Below are positions 5,431 to 6,668 of a stretch of DNA of 6,668 nt, one piece after another. Origin of the DNA: Treponema sp. (GTDB taxonomy: Bacteria > Spirochaetota > Spirochaetia > Treponematales > Breznakiellaceae). The stretch spans positions 157-6,824 of the forward strand of contig WRNF01000103.1 of assembly GCA_009776715.1 (NCBI GenBank), given 5' to 3'. Position 1 is the first letter of the stretch. Each line of letters begins with the position of its first letter. The position numbers and the translations under genes were made by a program. The notes beneath the pieces are model-generated. The model worked only from the letters and a program-made list of their open reading frames with translations. It was not told the origin of the DNA and ran no database searches.

Positions 5431-6668
5431 TTAATCTACTTTAAATTTTCCTACCTCCGAATTGAGTATATTGATATTGTCAAAATTTTCCTGGCTTATC
5501 TCCTGCACACGGGTAACAGCATTGGTTATTTTTTCTGAACTTTCCGTCATGCTGTCAATTCCTTCTTCAACATTGCTGCTAAGATGTTTTAGTTTGTCGC
5601 TTTGAGTCATGGCTTCCCTGCTTATGTTTGCCATTTCCAGAGAAGAATTTTTTACTTCGCTGGTAACGTCATTCAACTGCATTACCGCATCCAGAATATG
5701 CCTGCTGCCGACTTCCTGCTCTTCCATTGCATTGCGTATCTGTGTCTCCTGGGTTGAAACAACATTTATTTCCCGTTCAATAACGCCAAAACGATCCAGC
5801 ACATAGACAGTTGATTTAGTTATAGTGTCAATAGAATTTTTAATTTTTTTCAGGACTGCGCTGATGGTTTTGGATTGTTTCCCTGAATTTTCCGCCAATT
5901 TGCGTATTTCATCGGCTACCACTGCAAACCCTTTTCCCGACTCACCTGCGTGGGCTGCTTCAATGGCGGCATTCATGGAGAGCAGGTTGGTCTGGCTGGC
6001 GATATTCTGCATTACCGAGTTAATCTCCAGCAGCCCTTCCGATTCACGGGCTATTTCCTGAATGTCCTGCGACACCTTTTGCAAATCCATGCGGCCTGCT
6101 TCAGAAGATTCAGCCAGCGATTTTATATTAGCAGTGTTTTTAACCAGTGTTTGCGTTACCGAGGAAATATTTGCAAGCATTTCTTCAATAGAAGATGAAG
6201 ATTGAGACACAGCATCCGCCTGGATTGTAATATTTTTATTCAGCAAATCCAGCCCTGAAATAATGTTCCCCAATGAATCAATTGAAGAACCTACTTCATC
6301 AACCTGTGCAAGAACCATTTTACGCATATTATGAATATTGGTTTCAATTGTATATACAGCCCCGGATGATTCAATCATGGTAAATTTTAATTCCTCGCTG
6401 TTGTCTGAAAGCACAAAAGCCCTGTTTTTTATGTCTTTAATCAAACTGCTCATTCTGTCAAAAGTGCGGTTAAAATATTCCGCCAATGTTCCAGATTCGT
6501 CTTTTTGGCGGACATCCAGCCGCTGCGTTAAATCCCAGTTACTGGAAATTTTCTCCAGCATATTTATCATAATTTTTAATGGTTTTAGCATGTTTCCAAT
6601 AAACAGATAAAAAACTATAAAAATTATGGCAATAATTGCAATCATTGAAAAAAAGAGCGCTGTCATGG
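5431..6668 (-). CDS. methyl-accepting chemotaxis protein, C-terminal part (cut by window end)
   Basis: This is a transmembrane chemoreceptor that signals to the CheA/CheW kinase complex. The gene runs off the window at 6668, so the sensor domain and first membrane helix are missing; the ATG at 6664-6666 is almost certainly internal. In the visible 411 residues, 3-24 are the second membrane helix and about 25-78 are a HAMP domain (Pro29 and DESG at 56-59). A long helical signalling domain follows. The hairpin tip is at about residues 216-260 (nt 5887-6021), reading [20 protein letters not shown] then [16 protein letters not shown], the canonical kinase-contact core. A likely adaptation site is [12 protein letters not shown] near residues 157-168, and another candidate is SSEKIT near the C-terminus. 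The protein ends EVGKFKVD without a CheR-tethering NWETF-type pentapeptide. The ligand cannot be inferred from this part. Confidence 0.95.
   Translation of the reverse strand, partial: MTALFFSMIAIIAIIFIVFYLFIGNMLKPLKIMINMLEKISSNWDLTQRLDVRQKDESGTLAEYFNRTFDRMSSLIKDIKNRAFVLSDNSEELKFTMIESSGAVYTIETNIHNMRKMVLAQVDEVGSSIDSLGNIISGLDLLNKNITIQADAVSQSSSSIEEMLANISSVTQTLVKNTANIKSLAESSEAGRMDLQKVSQDIQEIARESEGLLEINSVMQNIASQTNLLSMNAAIEAAHAGESGKGFAVVADEIRKLAENSGKQSKTISAVLKKIKNSIDTITKSTVYVLDRFGVIEREINVVSTQETQIRNAMEEQEVGSRHILDAVMQLNDVTSEVKNSSLEMANISREAMTQSDKLKHLSSNVEEGIDSMTESSEKITNAVTRVQEISQENFDNINILNSEVGKFKVD

Noticed and set aside
5609..6610. Several plus-strand open frames of 65-90 codons
   Set aside because: All lie antisense to the strongly conserved chemoreceptor gene and are shadows of its codon use.

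Overview
The window carries four protein loci and no RNA gene, CRISPR array or transposase. The style (lipobox surface lipoprotein built from InlB-like repeats, chemotaxis receptor, AT-rich spacers) fits a host-associated or gut spirochaete, perhaps Treponema-like. That is an impression from protein flavour only, not a proof.

Layout. Positions 1-175 form an AT-rich leader with a good sigma70-type promoter (99-126), bracketed by the arms of a 9-bp inverted repeat. Positions 176-3068 hold one long lipoprotein gene: lipoprotein signal, four InlB/Flg_new-like beta repeats, then a two-domain glycoside hydrolase family 3 (GH3) module of the barley ExoI/ExoP type. It is split in two by a perfect 31-bp tandem duplication at 2115-2176. 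Deleting one copy gives a single 953-residue protein. Independently of the frameshift, the GH3 active site looks dismantled: nucleophile Asp to Asn, acid/base Glu to Asp, and KHF to KDY.

Positions 3069-3457 are non-coding. They hold an imperfect inverted repeat made of ACACGGATT-like units (3137-3224), three direct repeats of TGGTTATTATTCAC (3337-3379), and, abutting them, a near-consensus promoter (TTGACA, 17 bp, CATAAT). This promoter drives a 125-residue four-helix membrane protein (3458-3835) that ends in an intrinsic terminator (3847-3891). Positions 3900-5423 encode an exported metallo-beta-lactamase-fold protein of the ComEC-like (COG2333-like) type with a helical insertion between metal-ligand motifs. 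Only 7 bp away and convergent with it, the minus strand (5431-6668) carries the HAMP and signalling part of a methyl-accepting chemotaxis protein whose sensor end lies outside the window.

Nothing shows that these genes form one pathway. The most notable observations are the GH3 lipoprotein that looks catalytically dead yet otherwise intact, its possibly reversible 31-bp frameshift, and the direct-repeat array fused to the promoter of the small membrane protein.
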